Both the position numbers and the translations under genes were made by a program. A stretch of DNA of 33,216 bases, taken from assembly GCA_011526265.1 (NCBI GenBank), contig WTJN01000018.1, positions 1 to 33,216 of the forward strand, in the 5' to 3' direction. Below, one piece after another: positions 1 through 8,238 of the stretch. This DNA comes from Candidatus Arcticimaribacter sp. (GTDB taxonomy: Bacteria; Bacteroidota; Bacteroidia; Flavobacteriales; Flavobacteriaceae). The notes beneath the pieces are model-generated. The model ran no database searches and had not been told where the DNA came from. It saw only the letters and a program-made list of their open reading frames with translations. The first letter of the stretch is position 1. Each line of letters starts with the position of its first letter.

Positions 1-302
1 TGGTCGTACACTGCATCGGGGGCCGTGGCCAAAGGGGTGTCGTGTCCCGCTCGGGCAATGGCCGCATGAATGCTGTCCAAAGCCACCTTGTTGGCGTCGT
101 AGAGTACCATGAACTGGTGGGAAGGGATATCCCATTGGGCCGATTTAACCCCTTTGAGGGCATAGGCGGTTTTCTCGATACGGGCTTTGCACATGCCGCA
201 CACGCCTTTGACCTCGAATTGGGTTTTTTGAATGTCTTTTTTTTGTGCCATTAGCGAAAAAGTCGCCAAGAACAATAGTCCAAAAAGCAGTTGTTTTTTC
301 AT
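1..302 (-). CDS. Secreted heavy-metal-associated (HMA) domain protein, 3' end cut by the window
   Basis: This frame is open from an ATG at 302 to the window edge, so the ORF track omits it. The visible 100 residues start with a signal peptide (MKKQLLFGLLFLATFSLMAQ). An HMA ferredoxin-like domain follows, with the metal-binding motif GVCGMC (Cys35 and Cys38). HMA domains bind soft metals such as Cu(I), Hg or Zn through the two cysteines. The leader implies that this one works in the periplasm or on the envelope, unlike cytosolic CopZ-type chaperones. It begins 7 bases after the TonB-dependent receptor stop, so it is probably the last or a late gene of that operon. What I see is the leader and CxxC; the role as a periplasmic metal carrier is inference. 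The C-terminus lies outside the window. Confidence 0.85.
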   Translation of the reverse strand, partial: MKKQLLFGLLFLATFSLMAQKKDIQKTQFEVKGVCGMCKARIEKTAYALKGVKSAQWDIPSHQFMVLYDANKVALDSIHAAIARAGHDTPLATAPDAVYD

Positions 303-309
303 TTTATTG

Positions 310-2541
310 TTATTTTAAATTAACCCGCAAGCCGGCATAAATGACGCGTCCAAAGATAGGGGCAAAGACCAAACTGGCATCAAAATTTCTACCAAAAGGT
401 TGATCGACACCAATCAAGGGGTTTGCTTGTTGAATATTGGTGAGGTTTTCGCCGCCCACATACACCTCCATTTTCGGAGAAAATACACGAGTCCACTGTG
501 TTTGAAGCAACCCGTAGGGCGCAGAGCGGAAGCCTGCACCGTCGCGGGGGTTGTCGGGCAATCGCTGGGCTCCCACCTGATGCAAGGTCATGTCGGCCCG
601 CCAACCGCGCCCTGCACCATTGATATTGTTGTATTCCACATTCGCAAAAAAGCGGTGTCGTGGTTGCAAAGGCATTTGTTTTTTACCCGACCGATAGGTG
701 GTCTCCACACGATAGTTTTTATAGGCCAAACGCAAGGCCGTGTTGCGCAACGGCACATAGTCTACCGAGAGCTGCAGGCTTTGTGCTGTACTGGACCCGT
801 CGAGGTTGTAAAATTCAATGTAACGTGCGCGCTCCCAATCGACCACCACTTGGTTAACAAAATCAGTGATGTACAGGTCGAAGGTAACGTCCCCTTGCTG
901 ATTGAACAGGCTGAATCCTTGGCGGAAACTGCCGCCATAATTCCATGCAATTTCGGGGTCCAAGCCATAGATGTTACCGCCTTGTTGAGCAATCAGCACG
1001 CTGCGGTTGGTGGCAAAAAGCGGTTGATTTTCGGCAAAGATATTCGCCGCTTTGCGCCCCTGCCCCAGAGAAAAACGCAGCACCGAGCGCTCCCAAGGGG
1101 TATAGCGCAAGTGCAATCGAGGGGTGAGAAAAGTCCCTAGCCGGTTGTGATGATCGAGCCGCAGTCCTGCCACCAGCTGCACCGCTGTTCCCCCGTCGTA
1201 GGTGTATTCAAAAAATGCGCCCACCGAACGATCGGTCCGTTGATAGATTTGCGCATCGACGGTTTCGTCGAAGTGGTCCCAATAAAAACTAAGGCCCGAT
1301 TTGAATTTGTTGAGGGTATTGCCCAAAATAGAGTTGAACAAAAAACTGCTGAAAAAACTGCGGTGGGTGATGTCGTATTGCCGGAGACCAAAATAGGCCT
1401 CCTGCTCGTGCTGGCTATAGGCCATTTGCAGTCCCATGCTTTGGTAGGTAATCAACGGAAAAACATAGCCTGTTTTAAGCGCGGCATCCATGCGGCGGGT
1501 TTTGATTTCGCTTCCCCAATGGTTGGTGGTGAACCGATCGGTGGCTGGAGAAAAATCCAGCGCCCCGGTCTGCTTGTCGTCTGTGAGGTAGCGCCAATTG
1601 AAAAAACCCACGATCCCTTTTTCGGGATGGGTGTACTGCCAGCGATTCATCACATTGAATTGATTGGCCAGAGGCATGTCGAGAAATCCATCGGCATTGT
1701 TATCGGTGCGGCGCCCGCGTCGGTTGGCGTGCAGATAGGCCCCCGTGCTCCAGCGGGAAGACACCGTGCGGTTGAGATGCAGGTTGCCCTCCTGCCGGCC
1801 ATTGCCCGAGGTGAAAAGGTTGAGAAAGAAAGGACTGTCCGAAAAAGGTTTTTTCAATTCGGTATTGATTTGCCCAGCAATGCTTTCAAAACCATTGATG
1901 ACGCTTCCAGCGCCCTTGGTGATCTGAATGCTTTCGACCCAGGTGCCTGGCGTAAAAGTCATGCCGTAGACCTGCGCCGCTCCCCGTACCGAGGGGATGT
2001 TTTCCTCGGCAATCAATACATAAGGACTGGACAAGCCCAACATTTTGATTTGCTTGGTGCCGGTGAGTGCATCGGAAAAATTGATGTCGATGGAGGGGTT
2101 GGTCTCAAAACTTTCGGAGAGATTGCAACAGGCTGCTTTGAGAAGTTCGGCACTGCTGACCGTCATCACGTTTTGGGCCTCTAGATACGATTTCTGTAGC
2201 GTTTTTTTACGCTGAACAACTTCCACCTCGTTCAAGCTTTCACCCTTGTTGGGCGATAAATAGTGAATGATGGTATCGGTGGTATTGGTCACGACAAGCG
2301 TGGCCGTTTGAAACCCCAAGTATTGAATGACCAGCACATTGGTGTCGGGATGGCGGTTGATTTGAAAAGTGCCTTCCTCATCGGTGACGCCGCCAACAGC
2401 GGTAGATTGCCAATAGACACTGGCCCCCGCAAGGGGAATATCGGCTCCGTTTTCTTGGGTATAGACAACACCCCGGACCGTGGATTGTGACCACAGCGAG
2501 GCGGTCAAAAAAAAGAATATGATTGAAAAGTATGTATGCAT
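310..2541 (-). CDS. TonB-dependent outer-membrane receptor, probably metal-related
   Basis: The protein has about 743 residues. A signal peptide (MHTYFSIIFFFLTASLWSQ) is followed by a carboxypeptidase-regulatory-like beta domain (about 20-105), a plug domain (about 125-230, with GAGSVINGFESIAGQIN) and a large beta-barrel ending in GLRVNLK. TonB-dependent receptors bring scarce ligands across the outer membrane using ExbBD-TonB energy. The ORF track start at 2598 would add 19 residues with a second hydrophobic run and overlap the upstream gene; I prefer the ATG at 2541, which gives a clean leader. The plug carries an adjacent cysteine pair in KAACCNLSESFETNPS (about Cys138-Cys139), which is unusual in a plug. 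Flanking HMA proteins suggest a copper or other soft-metal ligand. That substrate is inferred from context, not shown. A general siderophore or vitamin receptor is the alternative. Confidence 0.9.
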   Translation of the reverse strand: MHTYFSIIFFFLTASLWSQSTVRGVVYTQENGADIPLAGASVYWQSTAVGGVTDEEGTFQINRHPDTNVLVIQYLGFQTATLVVTNTTDTIIHYLSPNKGESLNEVEVVQRKKTLQKSYLEAQNVMTVSSAELLKAACCNLSESFETNPSIDINFSDALTGTKQIKMLGLSSPYVLIAEENIPSVRGAAQVYGMTFTPGTWVESIQITKGAGSVINGFESIAGQINTELKKPFSDSPFFLNLFTSGNGRQEGNLHLNRTVSSRWSTGAYLHANRRGRRTDNNADGFLDMPLANQFNVMNRWQYTHPEKGIVGFFNWRYLTDDKQTGALDFSPATDRFTTNHWGSEIKTRRMDAALKTGYVFPLITYQSMGLQMAYSQHEQEAYFGLRQYDITHRSFFSSFLFNSILGNTLNKFKSGLSFYWDHFDETVDAQIYQRTDRSVGAFFEYTYDGGTAVQLVAGLRLDHHNRLGTFLTPRLHLRYTPWERSVLRFSLGQGRKAANIFAENQPLFATNRSVLIAQQGGNIYGLDPEIAWNYGGSFRQGFSLFNQQGDVTFDLYITDFVNQVVVDWERARYIEFYNLDGSSTAQSLQLSVDYVPLRNTALRLAYKNYRVETTYRSGKKQMPLQPRHRFFANVEYNNINGAGRGWRADMTLHQVGAQRLPDNPRDGAGFRSAPYGLLQTQWTRVFSPKMEVYVGGENLTNIQQANPLIGVDQPFGRNFDASLVFAPIFGRVIYAGLRVNLK

Positions 2542-2578
2542 GATAAATGGTGTGAAGATGAAAAATGGGATGAAAAAC

Positions 2579-3010
2579 TCAACCGATTTTCTCTTCATAC
2601 ACCATCAAGGCACAGTAATAGAGGTATTTTTTTTCTGATTTTGGTGGTGGACGTAGTAGGCACTTCCCAAGTTTAGGGCGACGTAGAAGCGCAGGTGCAG
2701 GGACAAACAAGGGCTGTGCAATAACTCCCTGCTCCCCGAGGTCTTCAAAAGCTGTAATGTGCTGTGCATCGTCGTTTTGCGCGATGATCAATTCATCGGC
2801 ACAACAGGACTTTTGGGTCAATATTGGGGTAGGGCTTTCTTTCTCTCCTTCGGGGGCCTCCATGCCGCAATTCTTTGGATGAAAAGCGGAAGAAATCTGC
2901 GCCACATGCCCCCCACAATAGTGGATGTTGAACGCCACGCCCACCTTGCTCTGTAGGAAAAAAAACAAGAGTAAAAAAGCACGGAAAGTGTTCGGGTTCA
3001 GCCGTTTCAT
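2579..3010 (-). CDS. Small exported HYC_CC_PP-type cysteine protein
   Basis: This is a 143-residue protein with an N-terminal hydrophobic stretch (FRAFLLLFFFLQSKVGVAF) that looks like a signal peptide or anchor. The mature part has the motifs that name a Bacteroidota family of unknown function: HYC (His30-Tyr31-Cys32), a CC pair (Cys69-Cys70) and a PP run (RPPPK, about 121-123). Another cysteine is at 48 in HPKNCGM. The clustered His and Cys residues outside the membrane suggest metal binding or thiol chemistry, but no activity is established that I know of. It sits between the HMA/MauE fusion (18 bases upstream) and the TonB receptor (37 bases downstream with the start chosen here), so it is probably co-transcribed with both. 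I recognise the family only from its motif pattern. Confidence 0.75.
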   Translation of the reverse strand: MKRLNPNTFRAFLLLFFFLQSKVGVAFNIHYCGGHVAQISSAFHPKNCGMEAPEGEKESPTPILTQKSCCADELIIAQNDDAQHITAFEDLGEQGVIAQPLFVPAPALLRRPKLGKCLLRPPPKSEKKYLYYCALMVYEEKIG

Positions 3011-3028
3011 CGCTCAAAGATAGCGAAA

Positions 3029-3724
3029 TTACAACAATTGCACGCCCATGCCCAGGGCCATGAGCAGCATGAGGGAGTTTTCAATCAATGTAGCTTCGGT
3101 CATGGGCAACTTTAAGGCCGTGCCCAAACACGCACATTGAATGGTGGTTTTTTTGCGCAACTGTTGTATAACGCCCCAAGTGGTGGCGCCTAAAACAACG
3201 CCGGTGATGCCCAAAGCATAGGGCACGGCCCAAGCGTATAAAAAACAAAGGCCCAAAGCGGTTTCCAAAAAGGGATACAACCAGCCGTAGAAAGAAAAAC
3301 GGCGCGCAATGGGATCGTACATGGCAAAGGACGCAGGAAAGCCGCTGTAGTCCAAGAATTTGAAAAACGCAAAAACAAGATAAAACATCCCCATAAAGAC
3401 CCGCATAAATGCCGTTGCACCTTGTCCAAAAGTGAGCAGGAAAGTACTGACAAACAGATAACCAAAAATTAAAAAAAGCGGACGCAACTGTTGCCATTTT
3501 GCGGTGGAAGGGGACGCTTCTTCAGCGGCCGTCACCGTATACTTGGCGCCCAACTGTTGGGCAATGGTGGTTAACGGCACAGGGGCATCACTTTCAAAAG
3601 AAGCGGCGCCCGTAGACAAATCCACAGCCACGGCGTCGACCCCGGGCATCGCGGCTAACTTTTGGGTGACAGATTTTTGGCAATTGCCACAAGTCATCCC
3701 CGTGATATTGATGTGCTGCTTCAT
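3029..3724 (-). CDS. HMA domain fused to a MauE/DoxX-like membrane domain
   Basis: The 231 residues form two parts. Residues 1-65 are an HMA metal-binding domain with the motif GMTCGNC (Cys12 and Cys15). Residues from about 75 hold four or five hydrophobic segments resembling the MauE/DoxX-like family, with a CACLG motif after the fourth segment. MauE-type proteins are linked to disulfide or redox handling at the inner membrane, and the HMA domain would bind a soft metal on the cytosolic side. It is the first gene of the minus-strand metal cassette, with its start facing a GAF-domain gene across a 102-base divergent gap. A role in metal delivery, efflux sensing or thiol relay cannot be separated from sequence alone. 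Confidence 0.8.
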   Translation of the reverse strand: MKQHINITGMTCGNCQKSVTQKLAAMPGVDAVAVDLSTGAASFESDAPVPLTTIAQQLGAKYTVTAAEEASPSTAKWQQLRPLFLIFGYLFVSTFLLTFGQGATAFMRVFMGMFYLVFAFFKFLDYSGFPASFAMYDPIARRFSFYGWLYPFLETALGLCFLYAWAVPYALGITGVVLGATTWGVIQQLRKKTTIQCACLGTALKLPMTEATLIENSLMLLMALGMGVQLL

Positions 3725-3805
3725 GGGATAAATGTACGGTTTTTGTTAGGAAAAAGTGGATAAGTTATTTTTCATGAATCGCCGTCTAAAAAGCGGGCTA
3801 TTCGC

Positions 3806-3813
3806 TATTTTTG
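3806..3813 (+). promoter_or_regulatory. Candidate -7 element (TAnnTTTG) before the GAF gene
   Basis: TATTTTTG matches the Bacteroidota sigma-ABfr -7 consensus exactly. It lies 13 bases before the ATG at 3827, giving a very short leader. I see no good -33 TTTG at the right distance, and the region is T-rich, so a chance match is possible. Confidence 0.35.
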
Positions 3814-3826
3814 TTAAAATTTTTTA

Positions 3827-4288
3827 ATGATCGATTACGACGCTCTTCTCGACCAATGCGCCGTCCTTCTGCAGGATGAATCGGCCACCAACGATGTGCT
3901 GCTCACCAAGATCTGCGCCTTGCTCAAAAAAGAAGTGAACCACTACGACTGGGTGGGATTTTATTTTGCCGAGCACGCCACCAAAACGCTGCACTTGAAA
4001 GCCTTTGCAGGTACCCCAACCGATCATACAGTGATTCCTTTTGGCAAAGGAATCTGTGGACAAGTGGCGGAGTCCAACCAAACTTTTCTTGTTGAAGACG
4101 TCGCAGCACAAGACAATTACATCGCTTGTGATTTGCACGTCAAATCAGAAATCGTGGTGCCGCTGTTTGTAGAAAAAATGAACGTCGGGCAAATCGATAT
4201 TGATTCGAACACCATCAACGCCTTTAGCCCTAAAGACGCTGCTTTTTTAGAAGAACTCAACGCACTCATCGCACATACATTATTTTAG
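3827..4288 (+). CDS. GAF-domain protein, free methionine-(R)-sulfoxide reductase-like
   Basis: A single GAF domain fills the 153 residues, the usual size for fRMsr (E. coli YebR/MsrC type), which reduces free Met-R-sulfoxide. Family signatures are present: DWVGFYF near 41-47, GKGICG (Cys77), IACD (Cys101), SEIVVPL and IDIDS. The 24-residue spacing of Cys77 and Cys101 equals that of Cys94 and Cys118 in the E. coli enzyme. The third family cysteine (Cys84 of E. coli, ten residues before GxCG) is replaced by His67. The fold and family are clear. Whether the enzyme recycles in the standard way is uncertain. It precedes purH by 10 bases, so the two are probably co-transcribed. Confidence 0.85.
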   Translation: MIDYDALLDQCAVLLQDESATNDVLLTKICALLKKEVNHYDWVGFYFAEHATKTLHLKAFAGTPTDHTVIPFGKGICGQVAESNQTFLVEDVAAQDNYIACDLHVKSEIVVPLFVEKMNVGQIDIDSNTINAFSPKDAAFLEELNALIAHTLF

Positions 4289-4298
4289 ACATCCGCTC

Positions 4299-5834
4299 AT
4301 GACTACAACCAAAAAAATCACCTCTGCCCTGATCTCCGTTTTCGACAAAGACGGACTTGCCCCCATTGTGCAACAATTAGACGCGCAGGGCGTGACCATT
4401 TATTCCACCGGAGGTACCGAGAAATTCATACGTGAACTTGGTATTGCCGTGGTTCCCGTGGAAGATATCACTTCTTACCCCTCTATTTTGGGCGGGCGGG
4501 TCAAGACCTTACACCCCAAAGTCTTCGGCGGGATTTTAAATCGTCAACACGAGGCGCAAGATCAGCAAGAACTGGCCGATTACGCCATTCCGCAAATAGA
4601 CTTGGTTATTGTCGACCTCTACCCGTTTGAAAAAACCGTGGCTTCCGGGGCGGAAGAACAAGCCATTATCGAAAAAATTGACATTGGCGGAATTTCTTTG
4701 ATTCGCGCTGCTGCGAAAAACTTTGCCGATGTCCTCTGTGTGTCCAACAAAGAAGACTATGCCGCATTGTTGACGTTGCTTGAACAAAAAGAAGGGCGTA
4801 CCGAACTGGAGGACCGCAAGTATTTTGCCACAAAAGCGTTTGCCGAGTCATCGCATTACGACACGGCCATATTCAATTACTTCAACAGCGATACTGCGGC
4901 CAACGAAGATCTCAAGCTCAGCATAAAAACCAGCAAAGCACTGCGCTATGGCGAAAACCCCCACCAAAAAGGGCGTTTTTTTGGCCCGCTCGAAGAGCTG
5001 CTTGAACAAGTGCACGGAAAAGCCGTTTCCTACAACAACCTCTTGGACATTGACGCGGCGGTGAATTTGATGCTGGAATTCCAAAACGACGATCCCACCT
5101 TCGCGATACTGAAACACAACAACGCCTGTGGATTTGCCACACGTCCTCAATTGGCAGACGCCTATGCGGCGGCATTGGCCGGCGATCCCGTTTCGGCTTT
5201 TGGCGGAGTGCTCATTGCCAATCGACCCATTGATCTGGCCACGGCAACGCAAATCCACGATTTGTTTTGTGAAGTCGTTATTGCCCCCGGCTATGCCGAC
5301 GATGCACTGGCCGTACTGAAAGGAAAAAAGAACCGCGTTCTCTTGATTCAAAAGCCTGTTGCCCTTGACAGCCTGAGTGTGCGCACTTGTCTGAACGGGT
5401 ACCTCGTGCAAGAAAAAGACCAGCGCACCGATAAAGCAGCCGACCTAACCACCGTGACCAAAAAAGCGGCGAGTACCCAAGAAACCAGTGACCTGCTCTT
5501 TGCGTCAAAAATTTGTAAACACACCAAGTCCAACACCATCGTCTTGGTCAAAAATGGTCAGCTCCTCGCCTCGGGAACCGGGCAGACCTCTCGGGTCGAT
5601 GCCTTGCGACAGGCCATTGACAAAGCCAAGAGTTTTTCCTTAGACCTTGAAGGTGCGGTCATGGCCAGCGATGCTTTTTTTCCCTTTCCCGACTGTGTAG
5701 AAATTGCCCACCAATCAGGGGTCTCGGCCGTTATTCAGCCCGGTGGCTCGATCAAAGACCAACTCTCCATTGATTTTTGCGATGCCAATGCAATGGCAAT
5801 GGTATTTACTGGGATTCGGCATTTTAAACATTAA
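4299..5834 (+). CDS. purH: Bifunctional AICAR transformylase / IMP cyclohydrolase PurH
   Basis: The 511-residue length is normal for PurH, which carries out the last two steps of IMP synthesis: formyl transfer from 10-formyl-THF to AICAR, then ring closure. The N-terminal MGS-like cyclohydrolase domain begins with SALISVFDKDGL and has IYSTGGTEKFIREL. The transformylase domain shows ALRYGENPHQKG (about 208-219), LKHNNACGFA (about 272) and the C-terminal QPGGSIKDQ. The ATG at 4299 lies 10 bases after the GAF gene stop. mreB follows after 44 bases, with a separate candidate promoter between. The enzyme is cytosolic. I see nothing unusual in it. Confidence 0.97.
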   Translation: MTTTKKITSALISVFDKDGLAPIVQQLDAQGVTIYSTGGTEKFIRELGIAVVPVEDITSYPSILGGRVKTLHPKVFGGILNRQHEAQDQQELADYAIPQIDLVIVDLYPFEKTVASGAEEQAIIEKIDIGGISLIRAAAKNFADVLCVSNKEDYAALLTLLEQKEGRTELEDRKYFATKAFAESSHYDTAIFNYFNSDTAANEDLKLSIKTSKALRYGENPHQKGRFFGPLEELLEQVHGKAVSYNNLLDIDAAVNLMLEFQNDDPTFAILKHNNACGFATRPQLADAYAAALAGDPVSAFGGVLIANRPIDLATATQIHDLFCEVVIAPGYADDALAVLKGKKNRVLLIQKPVALDSLSVRTCLNGYLVQEKDQRTDKAADLTTVTKKAASTQETSDLLFASKICKHTKSNTIVLVKNGQLLASGTGQTSRVDALRQAIDKAKSFSLDLEGAVMASDAFFPFPDCVEIAHQSGVSAVIQPGGSIKDQLSIDFCDANAMAMVFTGIRHFKH

Positions 5835-5840
5835 ATTTCT

Positions 5841-5848
5841 TAACTTTG
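5841..5848 (+). promoter_or_regulatory. Candidate -7 element for the mreB operon
   Basis: TAACTTTG matches TAnnTTTG exactly. It lies in the purH-mreB gap, 30 bases before the mreB ATG, which would leave a leader of about 25 bases. The -33 region is weak (TTCG near 5815-5818). It would allow mreB-rodA to be expressed separately from purH. Confidence 0.45.
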
Positions 5849-5878
5849 ATTTCCACGTAAACATTTTAGGGGGTATTC

Positions 5879-6907
5879 ATGGGATTTTTTGACTTTTTAA
5901 CCGAAGAAATTGCAATTGACTTAGGAACAGCCAATACGCTAATCATTCACAAAGACAAAGTGGTGGTGGACAGCCCGTCCATTGTAGCGGTTGACCGCTC
6001 GACCAACAAGGTCATTGCCATTGGTCATGAAGCCAGTATGATGCAAGGCAAAACCCACGAAAACATCAAAACAATTCGCCCGTTGAAAGACGGTGTCATT
6101 GCGGATTTTAACGCTTCGGAAAAAATGATCAGCATGCTGATTAAAAGCGTTCCCACCCTAAAGAATAAAATGGTTACCCCGTCACTCAAAATGGTGATTT
6201 GCATTCCCTCGGGGATTACGGAAGTGGAAATGCGTGCCGTGCGCGAATCGGCCGAGCGGGTGAATGGCAAAGAAGTCTACCTCATCCACGAACCCATGGC
6301 TGCGGCCATCGGAATCGGCATCGACATCAAACAACCCAAAGGGAACATGATTGTCGATATTGGTGGAGGAACCACCGAGATTGCCGTGATCGCCCTTTCG
6401 GGAATTGTTTGCGATAAATCGGTAAAGATTGCAGGGGATGTCTTCACCAACGATATTGTTTACTACATGCGTCGCCAACACAACCTTTATGTGGGCGAAC
6501 GCACAGCAGAAAAAATAAAAATCAATATTGGTGCTGCCTTAGAGGATTTGGAAAATCCACCGGAAGAAATGTCTGTGCAAGGCCGTGACCTGTTGACCGG
6601 AAAACCCAAGCAAGCCATGGTGTCCCACCGAGAAGTCGCCCGCGCATTGGACAAGTCGATCTTGCGGATTGAAGACGCCATCATGGAAGCACTGTCACAA
6701 ACCCCTCCCGAATTGGCAGCGGACATTTACAACACCGGAATTTACTTAGCCGGCGGCGGCTCCATGCTCCGTGGATTGGACAAACGCATTTCGCTAAAGA
6801 CGGATCTCCCGGTCTACATCGCCGAAGATCCCCTGCAAGCCGTAGTTCGCGGAACGGGGATTGCCCTGAAAAATATTGATCACTACCGTACCATCCTTAT
6901 CAAATAA
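5879..6907 (+). CDS. mreB: Rod-shape-determining actin homologue MreB
   Basis: MreB is an actin-like ATPase that forms membrane-bound filaments in the cytosol and steers lateral cell-wall synthesis. The 342 residues are normal in length. The ATP-binding motifs are complete: IDLGTANTLI (phosphate 1, about 12-21), EPMAAAIGIGID (connect 1), VDIGGGTTEIAVI (phosphate 2, about 159) and YLAGGGSMLRG (adenosine, about 287). It is the first gene of the elongasome operon mreB-mreC-mreD-mrdA-rodA, with mreC starting 9 bases after its stop. The standard start is retained (MGFFDFLTEEIAIDLGT). I see no anomalies. Confidence 0.98.
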   Translation: MGFFDFLTEEIAIDLGTANTLIIHKDKVVVDSPSIVAVDRSTNKVIAIGHEASMMQGKTHENIKTIRPLKDGVIADFNASEKMISMLIKSVPTLKNKMVTPSLKMVICIPSGITEVEMRAVRESAERVNGKEVYLIHEPMAAAIGIGIDIKQPKGNMIVDIGGGTTEIAVIALSGIVCDKSVKIAGDVFTNDIVYYMRRQHNLYVGERTAEKIKINIGAALEDLENPPEEMSVQGRDLLTGKPKQAMVSHREVARALDKSILRIEDAIMEALSQTPPELAADIYNTGIYLAGGGSMLRGLDKRISLKTDLPVYIAEDPLQAVVRGTGIALKNIDHYRTILIK

Positions 6908-6916
6908 AGATAACCC

Positions 6917-7738
6917 ATGCAGTGGATCATCAATGCCATCCTCCGCTACAAGAACTTTATCCTTTATTTATTTTTACTTTTTTTGGGCTTGATTTTTTCG
7001 GGAACCCACAGCGGGTTGCACCGCAACAAGTTGGCGCAAACCAGTTTATTCATCGCGGGGGTTATCCATCAACCCTTTAAAGATTTGACCAACTACTCAC
7101 GGTTGATTCAACAAAACCAAGCGCTACTGCAAGAGAACAACACCTTAAAAAACTTGGTCCTTGAACGATTTGAGCAAAGTGAGTTTCTGGCTCTGGAAGA
7201 AACCAACTTGGCAGGGCCACAATTTTGGTCACTTCCGGCCAAAGTGATCCGCAACAGTTATACCCGATCGAAAAACATACTCTTGATCGACAAAGGGCGT
7301 GCAGACAAAGTAGCACCAGACATGGCCGTGATTGGACAAAAAGGGATTGTGGGCATTGTCAACCGTACCAGTAATGGCTATGCTTCGGTGTTATCCATCC
7401 TCAACCTCGACGTCAAAATCAATGCGAAGTTCAAGCATTCTAGTGTTTTTGGGTCTTTGCAGTGGAGCGGTAGACAACCCAACCTCATGCGCTTGGAAGA
7501 CGTATCGGTGATCAATCCCATTGCATTGGGCGATACCTTGGTCACGGGGGGGATGTCTGCCTATTTTCCAGAAGGCATTCCTATCGGCACCGTTGCAAGC
7601 GTTGATACTCCCGAAAATGGAGGGTATTATGACATTACCGTCGAATTGATCAATAACTTGACGGACCTTGAATATGTATATGTCATTGGCAACAAAGACC
7701 GAAAAGAAATCATTGAATTAATTGACGAAAACCCATGA
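6917..7738 (+). CDS. mreC: Rod-shape-determining protein MreC
   Basis: MreC is a bitopic inner-membrane protein whose periplasmic part organises the elongation complex and activates PBP2. The 273 residues show a single N-terminal membrane helix (about 12-28, FILYLFLLFLGLIFSG), a coiled coil (about 60-90, QNQALLQENNTLKNLVLERF) and a beta-rich MreC core with NSYTRSKNILLIDKGRADKV and GDTLVTGGMSAYFPEGIPIG. Its stop overlaps the mreD start by 4 bases (ATGA), which implies translational coupling. Confidence 0.96.
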   Translation: MQWIINAILRYKNFILYLFLLFLGLIFSGTHSGLHRNKLAQTSLFIAGVIHQPFKDLTNYSRLIQQNQALLQENNTLKNLVLERFEQSEFLALEETNLAGPQFWSLPAKVIRNSYTRSKNILLIDKGRADKVAPDMAVIGQKGIVGIVNRTSNGYASVLSILNLDVKINAKFKHSSVFGSLQWSGRQPNLMRLEDVSVINPIALGDTLVTGGMSAYFPEGIPIGTVASVDTPENGGYYDITVELINNLTDLEYVYVIGNKDRKEIIELIDENP

Positions 7739-8238
7739 TTCAATATTACACCCGTTTTTTTGCTTTTGCCTTGGGGCTTTACTTTGCTCAAATCCTGATT
7801 TTTGATCACGTGAATCTCTTTGGCTTCGCCAACCCAGCCGTCTATGTAGCGGTTTTGTTGTTGTATCGGTTAGACATGGATCAATTTGGTTTTCTCCTGC
7901 TCGCCTTTTTCTATGGTCTGCTTTTGGATCTGATTACACAAACTGCAGGGGCACACACCATTGCTTGCCTCACCACTGCTTTTGTTCGTCCCAAACTGGC
8001 ACAATTTAGTTTTGGCAATAATGTAGACAACCCAGCCACTTTGTTTACCCAAACCCTGACCAACAACCGCCTGTTGTACTTGGGGTTGATGCTTTTGATT
8101 CACCAACTTCTCTTCGCGTTCATGGCCTATTTTAGCTGGCAACACGCTTTCCGAATTGTACTCTATGGGGTGACCAATGCCCTTTTTAGCTTTCTGGTGA
8201 TCGCTCCTTCCATTTCCCTTTTTAGACCCAAAAAATAA
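7735..8238 (+). CDS. mreD: Rod-shape-determining membrane protein MreD
   Basis: This hydrophobic 167-residue protein has about five predicted membrane helices and fits MreD in length, composition and position. MreD is part of the elongation complex with MreC, PBP2 and RodA in the inner membrane. Sequence conservation in this family is low, so the call rests mainly on context: the ATGA overlap with mreC upstream and the TAATG overlap (one shared base) with mrdA downstream. The segment GLLLDLITQTAGAHTIACL resembles the conserved G-x-x-x-D region of MreD. Confidence 0.92.
   Translation: MIQYYTRFFAFALGLYFAQILIFDHVNLFGFANPAVYVAVLLLYRLDMDQFGFLLLAFFYGLLLDLITQTAGAHTIACLTTAFVRPKLAQFSFGNNVDNPATLFTQTLTNNRLLYLGLMLLIHQLLFAFMAYFSWQHAFRIVLYGVTNALFSFLVIAPSISLFRPKK

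Noticed and set aside
1147-2184. 345-residue plus-strand ORF
   Set aside because: It lies wholly antisense to the TonB-dependent receptor, whose reading frame has clear domains. The ORF protein shows no family features.
4848-5411. 187-residue minus-strand ORF inside purH
   Set aside because: Antisense to well-conserved PurH motifs, and without features of its own.
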